Positions 25,374-34,116 of a stretch of 64,000 bases of DNA are shown here, piece after piece. Origin of the DNA: Listeria cossartiae subsp. cayugensis (GTDB lineage Bacteria; Bacillota; Bacilli; Lactobacillales; Listeriaceae); NCBI RefSeq assembly GCF_014229095.1, contig NZ_JAARZC010000001.1, forward strand, positions 1,054,001 through 1,118,000. The letters run 5' to 3'. The notes under the pieces are model-generated. The model did no database searches. It saw only the letters and a program-made list of their open reading frames with translations, and had not been told where the DNA came from. Position numbers and translations under genes: made by a program. Numbering within the stretch: position 1 is the first letter of the stretch; each line of letters begins with the position of its first letter.

Positions 25374-26915
25374 GTGGACTTTGTTATTGAAATGTTAGGA
25401 ATCAGGAAGGAATTCTCTGGATTTGTAGCAAATGATAACATTACCTTACAGTTAAAGCAGGGAGAAATTCATGCTTTGTTAGGTGAGAATGGCGCAGGGA
25501 AATCTACGCTAATGAATGTCTTGTTTGGTCTATATGAACCAGATGGTGGAGAAATTCGTGTTCGTGGTACGAAAGAAAATATTAACAGCCCGAACAAAGC
25601 AAATGAGCTTGGAATCGGTATGGTCCATCAGCATTTCATGTTAGTGGATAAATTCACGGTTGCAGAAAACATCATCCTTGGTAAAGAGCCAAGCAAACTA
25701 GGTGTTATCGAAAAGAAAAAAGCGATTGAAGAAATTAAAGAAATTTCTGATCGTTACGGCTTGCGAGTGGATCCAAATGCGGTTGTGCGTGATATTTCTA
25801 TCGGTATGCAACAACGTGTAGAAATTCTAAAAACACTTTATCGTGGCGCGGACATCCTCATTTTTGATGAGCCGACAGCTGTTTTAACACCCCAAGAAAT
25901 CAAAGAACTAATCCAAATTATGCGTTCTCTAATCAAGGAAGGCAAATCGATTATTTTAATCACACATAAACTAAAAGAAATCATGGACGTTTGTGACCGC
26001 GTAACTGTTATCCGTCGTGGTAAAGGCATGGGTACAGTAAACGTTCCAGAAACTACACCACAAGATTTGGCTAATTTAATGGTTGGCCGTGAAGTTGTCT
26101 TTACAACCGAGAAAATAGATGCAACTCCTGGTAAAGACGTTTTAGAAGTAAAAGATTTAGTTGTGAAAGAAAGTCGCGGCGTTGAAAGTGTTCGTGGACT
26201 TAATTTGACTGTCAGAGCTGGCGAAATCGTCGGAATAGCTGGGGTCGATGGTAATGGTCAAAGTGAACTTATTTCTGCGATTGCTGGTCTTTCTAAAGTA
26301 ACTAGTGGTAGCATTCTTCTAAATGGCGAACATATCGAAAACAAAAAACCACGTAAAATTACGGAAGCTGGTTTAGGACATATTCCAGAAGATCGTCACA
26401 AACATGGTTTAGTACTCGAAATGTCGCTTGGAGAGAACATTGCTCTGCAAACATACTATAAAAAACCTATTTCTAGTAAAGGGTTCTTAAATCATAAAGC
26501 AATGTACGACTTTGCGCGTGAACTAATTGAAGAATACGATGTTCGTGCAAGTAGCGAATATGTAGCAGCAAAATCACTTTCTGGTGGTAACCAACAAAAA
26601 GCGATTATTGCAAGGGAGATAAATCGTAATCCAGATTTCTTAATTGCGGCTCAACCGACACGGGGACTAGATGTTGGTGCAATTGAATTCATTCATAGAC
26701 GCTTGATTGAACAACGAGATAAAGGGAAAGCAGTATTACTTATGTCGTTTGAATTAGATGAAATTATGAATGTAAGTGACCGTATTGCGGTTATTTACGA
26801 AGGGAAAATCGTTGCTATTGTTGATCCGAAAGAAACAACGGAGCAAGAACTTGGCCTAATGATGGCTGGTTCATCCAAACAGGAAGCGGAAATGGGGGAG
26901 AAAGAGCATGTCTAA
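25374..26915 (+). CDS. nucleoside ABC transporter, ATP-binding subunit (two ATPase modules)
   Basis: This 513-residue protein has two ABC modules in tandem, as in sugar and nucleoside importers. Module 1 has Walker A GENGAGKST, signature DISIGMQQRVEILKTL and Walker B DILIFDEPTAVLTP. Module 2 has the degenerate GVDGNGQSEL in place of Walker A, then SLSGGNQQKAIIAREI and a divergent Walker B FLIAAQPTRGLD. Degenerate second sites are normal in this family. It energises the importer fed by TcsA. GTG at 25374 is chosen because GGGGAG (25361-25366) precedes it and homologues begin in the same place. In-frame reading continues upstream to GTG 25326 and beyond. Confidence 0.9.
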   Translation: MDFVIEMLGIRKEFSGFVANDNITLQLKQGEIHALLGENGAGKSTLMNVLFGLYEPDGGEIRVRGTKENINSPNKANELGIGMVHQHFMLVDKFTVAENIILGKEPSKLGVIEKKKAIEEIKEISDRYGLRVDPNAVVRDISIGMQQRVEILKTLYRGADILIFDEPTAVLTPQEIKELIQIMRSLIKEGKSIILITHKLKEIMDVCDRVTVIRRGKGMGTVNVPETTPQDLANLMVGREVVFTTEKIDATPGKDVLEVKDLVVKESRGVESVRGLNLTVRAGEIVGIAGVDGNGQSELISAIAGLSKVTSGSILLNGEHIENKKPRKITEAGLGHIPEDRHKHGLVLEMSLGENIALQTYYKKPISSKGFLNHKAMYDFARELIEEYDVRASSEYVAAKSLSGGNQQKAIIAREINRNPDFLIAAQPTRGLDVGAIEFIHRRLIEQRDKGKAVLLMSFELDEIMNVSDRIAVIYEGKIVAIVDPKETTEQELGLMMAGSSKQEAEMGEKEHV

Positions 26916-27960
26916 ACGACTACAAGCATTAGTTATCCCAGTTACAGCCGTTATCCTTGGACTTATCTGCGGTGCGATTATCATGCTTATTTTTGGATAT
27001 GACCCAATTGCAGGTTATTCAGCACTTGTAGAAGGCGTTATCGGAGAACCTTTCTACATCGGTGAAACAATTCGCCAAGCTACACCATACATTTTAGTTG
27101 GTCTATCTGTCGCGGTTGCATTTAAAGCCGGTCTTTTCAATATCGGTGCAGAAGGTCAAATGCTTATGGGCTGGTTAGGTTCAATCATCATCGCAGTAAA
27201 CTTTGATGGTTTAGCAAAATGGATTCATTTACCACTTGCGATTATCACTGGTATGGTTTTCGGTGCGATTTGGGCATTCATTCCAGGTATTTTAAAAGCA
27301 ACTTTACGCGTAAATGAAGTTATCGTAACAATCATGCTTAACTATACAGCACTTTATATTTTCAACTATGTCGTACAAAATTTACTTACAGATGGTTTGG
27401 ATAAAACGCAAGAAATTCATGCGTCTGCGTCTTTACAATCTGAATTATTACAATCACTTACAGATTATTCATCGCTACATTGGGGAATATTGATAGCCCT
27501 AGGTTTTGCACTTATTATTTGGTTAATGTTAAACAAAACTACTTTTGGTTACGAAATCGAAGCAGTTGGGTTTAACGAAAATGCATCGCAATATGCCGGA
27601 ATGAGTGTTAAGAAAACAATTATCTTTTCCATGGTTATTGCCGGAGCGCTTGCTGGTCTTGGTGGCGTAATGGAAGGTCTTGGAACATACGGAACAGCTT
27701 ATGTATTAACTTCTTCTCCAGGAATTGGTTTTGACGGTATTGCCGTTGCATTACTCGGAGGAAGTTCTCCAATTGGGATTGTTTTCTCTGCCATCTTGTT
27801 CGGCGCTCTAAAAGTCGGAGCACTAAACATGCCAGCAGTTGCGGGCGTTCCAAACGAATTAGTCAATGTAATTATCGCTCTGATTATCTTCTTTGTGGCA
27901 TCCAGCTACATTATCCGCTGGGCGATGGCAAAATTTAAGAAGGGGGCGAAAGCAGAATGA
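26908..27960 (+). CDS. nucleoside ABC transporter permease 1
   Basis: This 350-residue BPD_transp_2-family permease has about nine hydrophobic segments. They include FKAGLFNIGAEGQMLMGWLG, which carries the family's GxFNIGxEGQ signature. A second conserved cytosolic segment is GFNENASQYAGMSVKKTI. It forms the channel with the next gene product. The ATG overlaps the ATPase gene by eight bases, giving translational coupling. Nucleoside specificity is inferred from the BMP-type binding protein; sugars are the alternative for this permease family. Confidence 0.9.
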   Translation: MSKRLQALVIPVTAVILGLICGAIIMLIFGYDPIAGYSALVEGVIGEPFYIGETIRQATPYILVGLSVAVAFKAGLFNIGAEGQMLMGWLGSIIIAVNFDGLAKWIHLPLAIITGMVFGAIWAFIPGILKATLRVNEVIVTIMLNYTALYIFNYVVQNLLTDGLDKTQEIHASASLQSELLQSLTDYSSLHWGILIALGFALIIWLMLNKTTFGYEIEAVGFNENASQYAGMSVKKTIIFSMVIAGALAGLGGVMEGLGTYGTAYVLTSSPGIGFDGIAVALLGGSSPIGIVFSAILFGALKVGALNMPAVAGVPNELVNVIIALIIFFVASSYIIRWAMAKFKKGAKAE

Positions 27961-28907
27961 CAGCCATTTTAGCGACAATTGTTTCTAGTACACTGCTTAT
28001 GGCAGGCCCACTAATTTTTACTGCTCTCGGGGGCGTTTATTCAGAACGAGGCGGTGTGGTTAATATTGGACTAGAGGGTATGATGGTAATGGGAGCATTC
28101 TCGGCTATCGTCTTCAACCTTACTTTCCAAGATACTTTTGGCAATTTAACTCCTTGGATATCACTTATCGCAGCGATGGTCGTTGGGGGATTATTCTCTC
28201 TTGTACACGCTGTTGCAACTATTAATTTCCGCGCTGACCACGTAATCAGTGGTGTAGCGATTAACTTTTTAGCAACTGGTCTATCTTTATTCCTTGTAAA
28301 AGTAATTTATGATAAAGGCCAAACAGATCAAATTAAGTACTATTTTGGTAAACCGGATATTCCTGTTTTGAGTGATATTCCAGTCATTGGTGATATTTTC
28401 TTCAAAAACATTCCGGTAATGAGTTATGTGGCGATTATTTTCGCTATCGCATCTTGGTTTATTATTTACAAAACACGCTTTGGCCTTCGTCTTCGTTCTG
28501 TAGGGGAACATCCTCTTGCAGCCGACACAATGGGAATCAAAGTTCGTTGGATGAGATACCAAGGTGTTATCATTTCTGGTATTCTTGGTGGCCTAGGTGG
28601 CGCGGTTTACGCCCAATCCTTTACACTTGATTTCGGACATGCAACTATTTCCGGTCAAGGTTATATGGCCCTTGCAGCGATGATTTTTGGTAAATGGAAC
28701 CCGCTTGGAGCTATGGGAGCAGCAATCTTCTTCGGTTTTGCGCAATGTTTGGCAATTACCGGTGGATCACTACCATTCTTCAAAGACATTCCAGACGTTT
28801 ACTTACAAATTGCGCCTTATGTATTAACAATCCTTGCGCTTGTTGGCTTTATCGGTAAATCCGAAGCGCCAAAAGCAGACGGTGTGAACTACATTAAAGG
28901 TAAATAA
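27957..28907 (+). CDS. nucleoside ABC transporter permease 2
   Basis: This is a 316-residue second BPD_transp_2 permease. It carries GGVVNIGLEGMMVMGAF, the parallel signature to permease 1, and RSVGEHPLAADTMGIKV in the cytosolic loop. The ATGA overlap with the previous gene marks the end of a tightly packed operon. A strong terminator follows at 28917. Confidence 0.9.
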   Translation: MTAILATIVSSTLLMAGPLIFTALGGVYSERGGVVNIGLEGMMVMGAFSAIVFNLTFQDTFGNLTPWISLIAAMVVGGLFSLVHAVATINFRADHVISGVAINFLATGLSLFLVKVIYDKGQTDQIKYYFGKPDIPVLSDIPVIGDIFFKNIPVMSYVAIIFAIASWFIIYKTRFGLRLRSVGEHPLAADTMGIKVRWMRYQGVIISGILGGLGGAVYAQSFTLDFGHATISGQGYMALAAMIFGKWNPLGAMGAAIFFGFAQCLAITGGSLPFFKDIPDVYLQIAPYVLTILALVGFIGKSEAPKADGVNYIKGK

Positions 28908-28916
28908 TACGAGTGA

Positions 28917-28948
28917 ACAGCCTAGATTAAATTCTAGGCTGTTTTTTT
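28917..28948 (+). terminator. terminator of the tcsA-ABC transporter operon
   Basis: Perfect 10-bp stem, ACAGCCTAGA with TCTAGGCTGT, then seven T. Confidence 0.9.
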
Positions 28949-28959
28949 ATGCTAGAAAA

Positions 28960-28988
28960 TTGTGTGTCACAACAACTTACGATACAAT
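28960..28988 (+). promoter_or_regulatory. sigma-A promoter of the ymfF-ymfH unit
   Basis: TTGTGT (28960-28965), 17-bp spacer, TACAAT (28983-28988), 36 bases before the chosen start of ymfF. Confidence 0.65.
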
Positions 28989-29024
28989 AGGAAAGTGAGA
29001 TCATTGCTTGAAAGGAGCATTATA

Positions 29025-30317
29025 ATGACAGACAAAATATTTCAAGAAAAAGTTGGCCCAGTTGCCCTGACAATTGTTCCAACCCAAAAATATAAATCCA
29101 ATAAAATTGTTTTTAAATTTCGCGCTCCATTAGAAAGAGAAACAGTAACTAAACGGGCTTTACTTTCGATATTATTAGAAACAAATAGTGAAAAATATCC
29201 AACTCAAACGGATTTTAGAAAACAGTTAGCGAATCTTTATGGTGCTAATTTTTATACGACTACTGCCAAAAAAGGCAATGAACATGTATTAACTGTAATT
29301 TTTGATATGATTGATGGACAATATGTATCCGATGGAAATCATATTTTAAAAGATGCGTTTTCATTTATAGAACAAGCATTATTCCACCCAAACGTTGCAA
29401 ATGGTGCTTTCAATGAAGAAACACTTGCTCGTGAAAAAGAGAATTTAAAAAGTAGTTTAGAAGGCATTTACGATGATAAAATTCGTTTCGCTTCCAAACG
29501 ATTAATAGAAGAAATGTTCCAAGACGATGCGTTTCGCTTTGGTTCAGCTGGTATCTTAGAAGATATTGACGCTATCACAGCGAAAGATTTGTACGATTAC
29601 TATCTGCAATTTATCGCAGAAGATACAGTCGAAATATTTATTTGCGGAGATGTAACAACAGAAGAAGTCATGCCGCTTATCGGAAAAATGGCTTTTGCGC
29701 CGCGTGCGGAACGAAAAGGTGTTTTTTATACAAAAGAAGCGCCGAAAGAAGTGCGCGTGATTCACGAGCAACAAGCAATTAACCAAGGGAAACTTGTACT
29801 TGGTTATCAAACTGAAACATTATTTGGAGACGATGATTTCGTGGCACTTCAACTTGCGAACGGTTTGCTTGGCGGATTTGCGAACTCCAAAATCTTCATC
29901 AATGTGCGTGAAAAAGCAAGTCTAGCTTATTACGCTTCTAGCCGAATTGATTCTTTCAAAGGCTACATGATTATTTCAGCTGGAATCGATGAAGTGAACT
30001 ATGAGCAAGCATTGTCAATTATTGAAGAACAAGTCGTTGCAATGAAACAAGGCGATTTTACAGAAGATGAATTAAACCAAACAAAAGAAATGCTTATTAA
30101 CCAATTGCTTGAAACAAATGACCAAGCACAAGGCCTAATTGAACTCGTGTATAACAATGTTTTACGCGAAGCTAATTTAGACCTAGAAAATTGGATTGCA
30201 AAAATCAAACAAGCAACGAAAGAAGAAGTAGTTGCTGCCATCAATAAAATTAAACCAGATACTATTTATTTCTTGAGCAAGGGAGGAGAAGAACTTCATG
30301 GAAAAAATCACATTTGA
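29025..30317 (+). CDS. ymfF: M16-family protein YmfF, lacking the zinc site
   Basis: This 430-residue protein has the two-domain fold of M16 peptidases. The ATG at 29025 follows AAAGGAG; the longer frame from 28962 runs over the promoter. Where a HxxEH zinc motif should lie, it reads LSILLETNSE, so the metal-binding residues are absent. The C-terminal domain keeps INVREKASLAYYASSRI, the R/Y substrate-site segment. As with other paired M16 proteins (YmfF/YmfH), the zinc-less subunit is inferred to partner the zinc-bearing next gene product. It overlaps ymfH by 20 bases. The substrate is unknown. Confidence 0.85.
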   Translation: MTDKIFQEKVGPVALTIVPTQKYKSNKIVFKFRAPLERETVTKRALLSILLETNSEKYPTQTDFRKQLANLYGANFYTTTAKKGNEHVLTVIFDMIDGQYVSDGNHILKDAFSFIEQALFHPNVANGAFNEETLAREKENLKSSLEGIYDDKIRFASKRLIEEMFQDDAFRFGSAGILEDIDAITAKDLYDYYLQFIAEDTVEIFICGDVTTEEVMPLIGKMAFAPRAERKGVFYTKEAPKEVRVIHEQQAINQGKLVLGYQTETLFGDDDFVALQLANGLLGGFANSKIFINVREKASLAYYASSRIDSFKGYMIISAGIDEVNYEQALSIIEEQVVAMKQGDFTEDELNQTKEMLINQLLETNDQAQGLIELVYNNVLREANLDLENWIAKIKQATKEEVVAAINKIKPDTIYFLSKGGEELHGKNHI

Positions 30318-31584
30318 GCAAGTAAAAGAAGCAGTCTTTCATAAAAAAATGGCAAATGGCTTACAAGTGTATCTTCTTCCAAAACAAGGATTTAGTAAGA
30401 CTTATGCTGTATTCACAACAAACTACGGGGCAATCGATAATAATTTCGTCCCAATTGGCGAAACCGAATTTACGAAAGTTCCAGACGGCATTGCCCATTT
30501 CTTAGAGCATAAAATGTTTGAAAAAGAAGACGGCGATGTATTCTTCAAATTTGGCGAAAAAGGTGCATTCACGAATGCGTTCACCTCTTTTACCAAAACA
30601 GCGTATCTTTTCTCAAGTACTTCTCGCGTAGAAGAAAACTTAGAGACGCTAATTGATTTCGTACAAGATCCGTATTTCACTGAAGAAACAGTCGAAAAAG
30701 AAAAAGGCATTATCGGCCAAGAAATCAGAATGTATGATGATGATCCAGATTTTCGCGCATATTTTGGCGTAATTGAAAACATGTATCATAATCACCCAGT
30801 AAAAATCGACATCGCTGGAACAGTTGAATCCATCGCGGAAATTAACAAAGATTTACTTTACCTTTGTTATAACACGTTCTATCACCCGAGCAACATGGTA
30901 CTTTTCGTTGTAGGTAACTTAGAACCTGAACAAATGATGGACCAAATTCGTTCTAACCAAGCGAAAAAAGAATTTGCTGAAGCTGCACCAATCAAACGTC
31001 ATTTCCCGGAAGAACCGAAAACAGTTGCTGTAAAAGAACGCAAAATCCATTTCCCGGTTCAAATCGCTAAAAATTTAGTGGGGATTAAAGAAGATATCGG
31101 TTCCATGGAAGGACAAGCGGCATTAAAACAAGAAATTATCGGTGATGTTGCCTTGGAAATGCTATTTGGCACAACTTCTGACACCTACTTGAAGTTATAT
31201 AACGAAGGAATCATTGATGACACATTTGGCTATGATTACACACTTCAAGATAGCTTTTCATTCGTGCTAGTTGGCGGCGACGCAAAAGACCCGGACAAAC
31301 AAACAGCCAAAATTAAAGAAGCTATTCAAGCAGCAGCTAAAAATGGTTTAAGTGAAACTGATTTAGCGCTCGTTAAACGCAAACGTATCGGTCAATTTTT
31401 ACGTTCATTGAATTCACCTGAGTTTATTGCGAACCAATTTAGCCAATACGTTATGAAATCAGCTTCGTTATTTGATATTTTACCTTTAATGGAAAAAGTG
31501 ACTTTAGAAGAAGTAAATCATTTCGTTAAAAACTTGGACCAAGAAGAGCGGACAACGAGTTTCCAATTACTTCCAGAGCAATAA
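30298..31584 (+). CDS. ymfH: M16-family zinc peptidase YmfH
   Basis: This 428-residue partner of YmfF has the inverted zinc motif HFLEH (H67, E70, H71). The downstream Glu region EKEKGIIGQEIRMYDDDP lies about 75 residues later. An active peptidase site is therefore visible. Shine-Dalgarno GGGAGGAG lies inside the end of ymfF and the genes overlap by 20 bases, implying coupled synthesis of a heterodimer. In B. subtilis this block precedes ymfI, ymfM, pgsA, cinA and recA, and the order is kept here. Confidence 0.88.
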   Translation: MEKITFEQVKEAVFHKKMANGLQVYLLPKQGFSKTYAVFTTNYGAIDNNFVPIGETEFTKVPDGIAHFLEHKMFEKEDGDVFFKFGEKGAFTNAFTSFTKTAYLFSSTSRVEENLETLIDFVQDPYFTEETVEKEKGIIGQEIRMYDDDPDFRAYFGVIENMYHNHPVKIDIAGTVESIAEINKDLLYLCYNTFYHPSNMVLFVVGNLEPEQMMDQIRSNQAKKEFAEAAPIKRHFPEEPKTVAVKERKIHFPVQIAKNLVGIKEDIGSMEGQAALKQEIIGDVALEMLFGTTSDTYLKLYNEGIIDDTFGYDYTLQDSFSFVLVGGDAKDPDKQTAKIKEAIQAAAKNGLSETDLALVKRKRIGQFLRSLNSPEFIANQFSQYVMKSASLFDILPLMEKVTLEEVNHFVKNLDQEERTTSFQLLPEQ

Positions 31585-31588
31585 ACAA

Positions 31589-31625
31589 ATTTATGTCTTT
31601 TTTTAGTATAAAAAATGGCATAAAT
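31589..31625 (+). other. AT-rich intercistronic hairpin between ymfH and ymfI
   Basis: ATTTATG pairs with CATAAAT, with an inner TTTTTT/AAAAAA helix. No T-run follows, so it is not a clear terminator; it may modulate readthrough or mRNA stability. Confidence 0.4.
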
Positions 31626-31676
31626 TCCTGAGTCATGCTATCATAAAAGAAATAGACTGGAAAGGGTTGCCTTTTT

Positions 31677-32408
31677 TTGGATAAAGAGATAAAATATGCT
31701 TTTGTAACTGGTGCTAGCGGAGAGATTGGACAAGCAATTTGTTTATCCCTTGCGAAAGCTGGCTGGAACTTGTATCTTCACTATTATCAAAATAAACAAG
31801 CAGTAGAAACATTATTGCCACAATTAGAAGCAGAAGAAGTAGATGTTATGCTTATTCAAGCTGATTTTGATGATTTAGCAAGTTTAGCAGAACTGGAAAA
31901 GCAAGTTTTTCAAGTAGATGCTTTTATTCATACAGCGGGGCAGGCTCACTATAGTTTATTCCAGGATACTACAGATACAATTATAGCTGAACTATGGAAT
32001 GTTCATATGTTCATGCCGATGAGATTAATCCGTACTTTTATGCCAAAGCTAATGAAAAGTAGCCAAGGAAGAATTATTTTCATTAGTTCAATATGGGGAG
32101 AAGTTGGTGCGTCGATGGAAGTAGCGTACTCCACTGTAAAAGGTGCACAAATAGCCTTTTGCCGTGCGCTAAGCCAAGAAGTAGGACTGTCTGGAATAAC
32201 CGTTAATGCGGTGACACCAGGAGTTGTAGAAACAAAAATGATGGATCAATTTGCAGACGATGAGAAGGAAATGTTGCGGCAAGAAATCCCTTTAAAACGT
32301 TTTGCAAAACCCGAAGAAATTGCAGAAACAGTAGAATTTTTAACAAGTAAAAAAGCAAGCTATATCACTGGAGAAGTTTTGCGCTTAAATGGCGGTTGGC
32401 TTATGTAA
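31677..32408 (+). CDS. ymfI: SDR-family reductase YmfI (EF-P 5-aminopentanone reductase)
   Basis: This 243-residue short-chain dehydrogenase has an N-terminal cofactor motif TGASGEIGQAI. The catalytic Ser lies in IIFISSIWGE, and Tyr-x3-Lys in YSTVKGA. The C-terminal ITGEVLRLNGGW is typical of FabG-like enzymes. In B. subtilis the orthologue at this locus reduces 5-aminopentanone on elongation factor P, so that function is inferred from synteny; generic FabG-like activity is the alternative. The start is TTG at 31677 behind AAAGGG. Confidence 0.82.
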   Translation: MDKEIKYAFVTGASGEIGQAICLSLAKAGWNLYLHYYQNKQAVETLLPQLEAEEVDVMLIQADFDDLASLAELEKQVFQVDAFIHTAGQAHYSLFQDTTDTIIAELWNVHMFMPMRLIRTFMPKLMKSSQGRIIFISSIWGEVGASMEVAYSTVKGAQIAFCRALSQEVGLSGITVNAVTPGVVETKMMDQFADDEKEMLRQEIPLKRFAKPEEIAETVEFLTSKKASYITGEVLRLNGGWLM

Positions 32409-32459
32409 TTTTTAGCAAAAAAATGGAAATTTGAAATTAGTAATGGTAGGTGTTTAATT

Positions 32460-33380
32460 TTGACAGAACTCGGTGATAAACTGAAACAAGCTAGACGTGA
32501 AAAAGGACTCAGTTTAGATGACTTGCAACAAATAACGAAAATTCAAAAACGTTATTTAGTAGCGATTGAAGAAGGAAATTATGCGGTAATGCCTGGAAAA
32601 TTTTATGCGAGGGCATTTATTAAACAATATGCAGAGGCAGTTGGGCTAGATAGCACAACGCTTTTTGACGAGTTTGAAAGCGAAGTTCCTGAAACACCGC
32701 AACAAGAAGTAGTAAATAACGAGCCAACACGCGTTCAAAGTAAAAGAAATCCAATTCCTGCACAAGCTGTGGGTAATCAGAGTAACGCTCGTAATCGTTT
32801 CTTTGATATTTTACCAAAAATCCTCATCGCTTTATTTATCGTTTTTATTCTTTTCATCGTTTGGTTCTTCTTGCTTAATAAACAAGATAATTCCACAGAA
32901 AAAGTAAAAACAGACACAAGCAATCCTACAGTAAAAGTAGAAGATTCTACAAAAAATGAGGACACAAGTAAAGATACAGAGAAAAAAGATACGACATCTG
33001 ACGAAGATAAATCAACTGAAAAAACAGAAGATACATCCAAAGAAGTGGAAGTGACTAAAGGAGAAACATCGGGTAATGCCACTACGTACACAGTGAAAAA
33101 TACCGATAAAATGAATTTATCACTTAGCGCTACAGGTGATTCATGGATTGGCGTTTCCGATGCGAATGGCAGCACAATCCAAAATATAACATTATCCACA
33201 CAAAATCCATCTACTGAAATTGATTTAGGCGACAACAAGACAGTTTCTATCGTTATCGGAAACTCTCCTGTTACTACCGTTAAAATCAATGACAAACAGC
33301 TGGAACTAGCACCGGATCTTGTTAAACAAGTCTTAACAATTAACTTAGAAGCGAGCGATACTAGCTCAGATGCTGAATAA
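32460..33380 (+). CDS. ymfM: RodZ-like HTH membrane protein YmfM
   Basis: This 306-residue protein has an N-terminal HTH_25 domain (about 5-70, LKQARREKGLSLDDLQQITKI). A basic linker and one membrane helix (about 118-140, KILIALFIVFILFIVWFFLL) follow. A Thr/Lys/Asp-rich low-complexity stretch (about 145-195) precedes a DUF4115 domain with GDSWIGVSDANG. This is the RodZ layout; RodZ links MreB to the elongation machinery. The start is TTG at 32460 with GGTAGGTG upstream. It lies downstream of ymfI in the conserved cluster. Confidence 0.88.
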   Translation: MTELGDKLKQARREKGLSLDDLQQITKIQKRYLVAIEEGNYAVMPGKFYARAFIKQYAEAVGLDSTTLFDEFESEVPETPQQEVVNNEPTRVQSKRNPIPAQAVGNQSNARNRFFDILPKILIALFIVFILFIVWFFLLNKQDNSTEKVKTDTSNPTVKVEDSTKNEDTSKDTEKKDTTSDEDKSTEKTEDTSKEVEVTKGETSGNATTYTVKNTDKMNLSLSATGDSWIGVSDANGSTIQNITLSTQNPSTEIDLGDNKTVSIVIGNSPVTTVKINDKQLELAPDLVKQVLTINLEASDTSSDAE

Positions 33381-33392
33381 TTTGTTTTATAT

Positions 33393-33429
33393 GGCGAAAT
33401 CTGCTCATTAGATTTCGCCAACATTTTTT
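33393..33429 (+). terminator. terminator after ymfM
   Basis: GGCGAAATC pairs with GATTTCGCC, then AACATTTTTT. Confidence 0.8.
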
Positions 33430-33470
33430 ATAATTACATACTTTTTAAATGTAAAAAAGGAGAGAAAAAG

Positions 33471-34049
33471 ATGAATTTACCAAATAAATTGACGGTTATT
33501 CGCATTTTTATGATACCCATTTTTGTCATTCTTTGTGTAGTACCATTTGACTGGGGAAGTGTTACTTGGCTTGATTCGACTATTCCAGTTACAAGTTTAG
33601 TGGCAACGATTATTTTCGTCGTAGCAGCCCTTACAGACTGGTTTGATGGACATTTAGCACGTAAGTATAACTTAATTACCAACTTCGGGAAGTTTGCGGA
33701 TCCAATGGCAGATAAATTACTCGTAGCGGCAGCATTTATTATTCTTGTAGAAATGCATATCGCGCCGTCTTGGGTAGTTATTTTAATCATTAGCCGTGAG
33801 CTAGCTGTTACCGGTCTTCGTTTACTACTAGTTGAAGGCGGCGAAGTGCTTGCAGCTGGTCAACTTGGGAAAATTAAAACATTCACACAGATGATTGCTA
33901 TCCCGCTAATGTTACTAAACAATTTCCCATTTGCTTGGACAGGTATTCGTGTAGATTTAGTTTTCTTATATGTATGTGCATTCTTTGCCGTATGGTCAGG
34001 AATCGACTATTTCTACAAAAACCGTGGCGTATTCAAAGGTTCTATGTAA
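33471..34049 (+). CDS. pgsA: CDP-diacylglycerol-glycerol-3-phosphate 3-phosphatidyltransferase
   Basis: This 192-residue integral membrane enzyme has the CDP-alcohol phosphotransferase motif D-G-x2-A-R-x8-G-x3-D-x3-D. Here it begins DGHLAR and ends GKFADPMADK. N-terminal NLPNKLTVIRI and at least four hydrophobic helices are present. It makes phosphatidylglycerophosphate, the precursor of phosphatidylglycerol and cardiolipin. Shine-Dalgarno AAAGGAGAG precedes the ATG. Confidence 0.94.
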   Translation: MNLPNKLTVIRIFMIPIFVILCVVPFDWGSVTWLDSTIPVTSLVATIIFVVAALTDWFDGHLARKYNLITNFGKFADPMADKLLVAAAFIILVEMHIAPSWVVILIISRELAVTGLRLLLVEGGEVLAAGQLGKIKTFTQMIAIPLMLLNNFPFAWTGIRVDLVFLYVCAFFAVWSGIDYFYKNRGVFKGSM

Positions 34050-34054
34050 TAAAT

Positions 34055-34084
34055 AAAAAAAGCATACCATTGTGTGCTTTTTTT
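34055..34084 (+). terminator. terminator after pgsA
   Basis: AGCATAC pairs with GTGTGCT (one wobble), extended by A-run and T-run. Confidence 0.75.
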
Positions 34085-34116
34085 CTATACAAAAAATGAA
34101 ATGGGGATGAAACATA

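Noticed and set aside
32777-33424. 215-codon open frame antisense to ymfM.
   Set aside because: It mirrors the low-complexity Thr/Lys/Asp linker of YmfM, as expected for a compositional shadow.
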